Shown here piece after piece: positions 63,462 through 64,000 of a stretch of DNA of 64,000 nt. Source of the stretch: JBQTKD01 sp052389435 (lineage in GTDB: Bacteria; Actinomycetota; Actinomycetes; Sporichthyales; Sporichthyaceae); assembly GCA_052389435.1 (NCBI GenBank), contig JBQTIB010000002.1, positions 3,868-67,867 of the forward strand, written 5' to 3'. A program made the translations under genes and the position numbers. The first letter of the stretch is position 1. The number at the start of each line of letters is the position of its first letter. A model generated the notes under the pieces. It was not told the origin of the DNA, did no database searches, and saw only the letters and a program-made list of their open reading frames with translations.

Positions 63462-63839
63462 GTGGAAGGGCTCAATCTCGTGGTGCTCCGCACCGCGGAC
63501 CTCGAATCGTGCCGACGGTTCTATACGTGCTTCGGCATGACCTTCGTGCGAGAGCAGCACGGCCTCGGCCCCGTCCACTACTCGGCCAGTGGAGCGCAGG
63601 GAGTCTTCGAGATCTACCCGGCCGGCGAGGGCGGGCCAGACCGCACTGGGCTTGGCTTCGCGGTCACCGACCTCGACGCCATCGCGTCGCGCCTTCGGGC
63701 TGCTGATTTCGAGCCTGGCGAGCCGACCGCAACCGCAACCGGAACCTCGTTTGTGGTGCGGGACCCCGATGGGCGTCGTATCGAGGCGCGGGCTTCCGGC
63801 GAAGGACGGCAGAGGGTCGCGCGGGACACTCGACGATAG
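63462..63839 (+). CDS. VOC-family protein
   Basis: A 125-residue protein with one VOC module pair: LNLVVLRTADLESCRRFYTCFGM and LGFAVTDLDAIASRLRAADFEP, ending FVVRDPDGRRIEAR. Metal-ligand positions are partly replaced (no N-terminal His), so catalysis is doubtful. GTG 63462 follows the thiolase by 40 bases. Could be a resistance or dioxygenase-like protein. Confidence 0.78.
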   Translation: MEGLNLVVLRTADLESCRRFYTCFGMTFVREQHGLGPVHYSASGAQGVFEIYPAGEGGPDRTGLGFAVTDLDAIASRLRAADFEPGEPTATATGTSFVVRDPDGRRIEARASGEGRQRVARDTRR

Positions 63840-63852
63840 AACACATGTTCGA
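63837..63852. promoter_or_regulatory. LexA/SOS-box-like palindrome
   Basis: TAGAACACATGTTCGA contains GAAC-N4-GTTC and differs from the actinobacterial SOS consensus TCGAAC-N4-GTTCGA at a single position. A TATAAC hexamer follows at 63886-63891, then the start of the last gene. The region is noticeably A/T-rich. Confidence 0.55.
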
Positions 63853-63904
63853 AATAGTGCCTTAGATACTCGAAATTGTCGGTGGTATAACCGATAATTA
63901 TGTC

Positions 63905-64000
63905 ATGTACCGGAGACCTCTGGACCCGCCGTCGGGGACCGGCGCGCCCTCGTCGCACCCGGACGCCGTGTGGGCCGCGCGGTCCGCGGAGCTCTTCGAG
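63905..64000 (+). CDS. N-terminus of a gene running off the window, possibly SOS-regulated
   Basis: From ATG 63905 the frame stays open to the edge and gives 32 residues, MYRRPLDPPSGTG and later DAVWAARSAELFE. Codon use is coding-like. There is too little for a family. A LexA-box-like site upstream would suit the DUF222/HNH (13E12) proteins of actinobacteria, which are known to carry such boxes, but that is a guess. Confidence 0.4.
   Translation, partial: MYRRPLDPPSGTGAPSSHPDAVWAARSAELFE

Overview
The window is GC-rich throughout, with GTG and TTG starts, stop/start overlaps such as GTGA and ATGA, and a gene order like that of an actinobacterium. Two blocks resemble known Mycobacterium tuberculosis neighbourhoods as I remember them. 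One is trpS, D-Ala-D-Ala carboxypeptidase, amidohydrolase, cdd, deoA, pmmB, punA, lpdA, accA3, maf, accE/accD, birA and a PH-domain protein (the Rv33xx/Rv32xx region). The other is a DivIVA-domain protein, tag, a DUF3117 protein, sigE, an anti-sigma factor, tatB, mrp, a DUF1003 protein and an MgtE_N/CBS protein (the Rv12xx region). Genus cannot be fixed from this. I see no rRNA, complete tRNA, CRISPR array, insertion sequence or prophage.

Layout. 1-5641: end of a CNNM/HlyC-type membrane protein, monomeric isocitrate dehydrogenase, trpS, a 2'-5' RNA ligase-like protein and a penicillin-binding carboxypeptidase. 5818-12549: nucleoside salvage (amidohydrolase, cdd, deoA forward; deoC, pmmB, punA reverse). 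12608-17315: lpdA, a 700-base gene-poor stretch with degraded sequence, a VOC protein and accA3. 17347-24977: acyl-CoA dehydrogenase, HAD, SRPBCC, 2OG-Fe oxygenase, maf, homogentisate dioxygenase-like, lipoprotein and PH/SHOCT genes. 24987-29023: a divergent cassette of a TetR regulator plus a hydrolase-glycosyltransferase fusion facing a cupin and a methyltransferase, with matching operator palindromes. 29157-32590: acyl-CoA carboxylase beta and epsilon, birA and a PH-domain protein. 32797-38676: a two-component system, DivIVA-like protein, tag, and two related secreted proteins. 38814-48178: enoyl-CoA hydratase, DUF3117, pepA, methyltransferase, sigE/anti-sigma/tatB, mrp, DUF1003, MgtE_N and EamA.

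49076-52060 is a zinc-starvation style cluster: cysteine-poor copies of L32, L31, S18, L33, L28 and S14 around a Zur-box-like palindrome, together with an mIHF-like DNA-binding protein and a CobW/COG0523 relative that has lost its P-loop. 52137-56340 holds a small CxxC protein, a CoA ester lyase, a membrane protein whose reading frame has no stop before its terminator, and a DUF2332 protein. 56492-63839 is a candidate catabolic unit: branched-chain-type binding lipoprotein, PucR regulator, nitroreductase, a protein resembling a lone integrase core-binding domain, acyl-CoA ligase, SCP-x-type thiolase and a VOC protein. The window ends in a gene start preceded by a LexA/SOS-box-like palindrome.

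The genes work together in a few clear ways. AccA3 (biotinylated alpha), AccD and AccE make an acyl-CoA carboxylase, and BirA attaches the biotin. Cdd, DeoA, DeoC, PmmB and PunA carry nucleosides to sugar phosphates and free bases. SigE and the zinc-binding anti-sigma factor form an envelope-stress switch next to tatB. Many genes show a -10-like hexamer 6-7 bases before the start codon, which suggests leaderless transcription.
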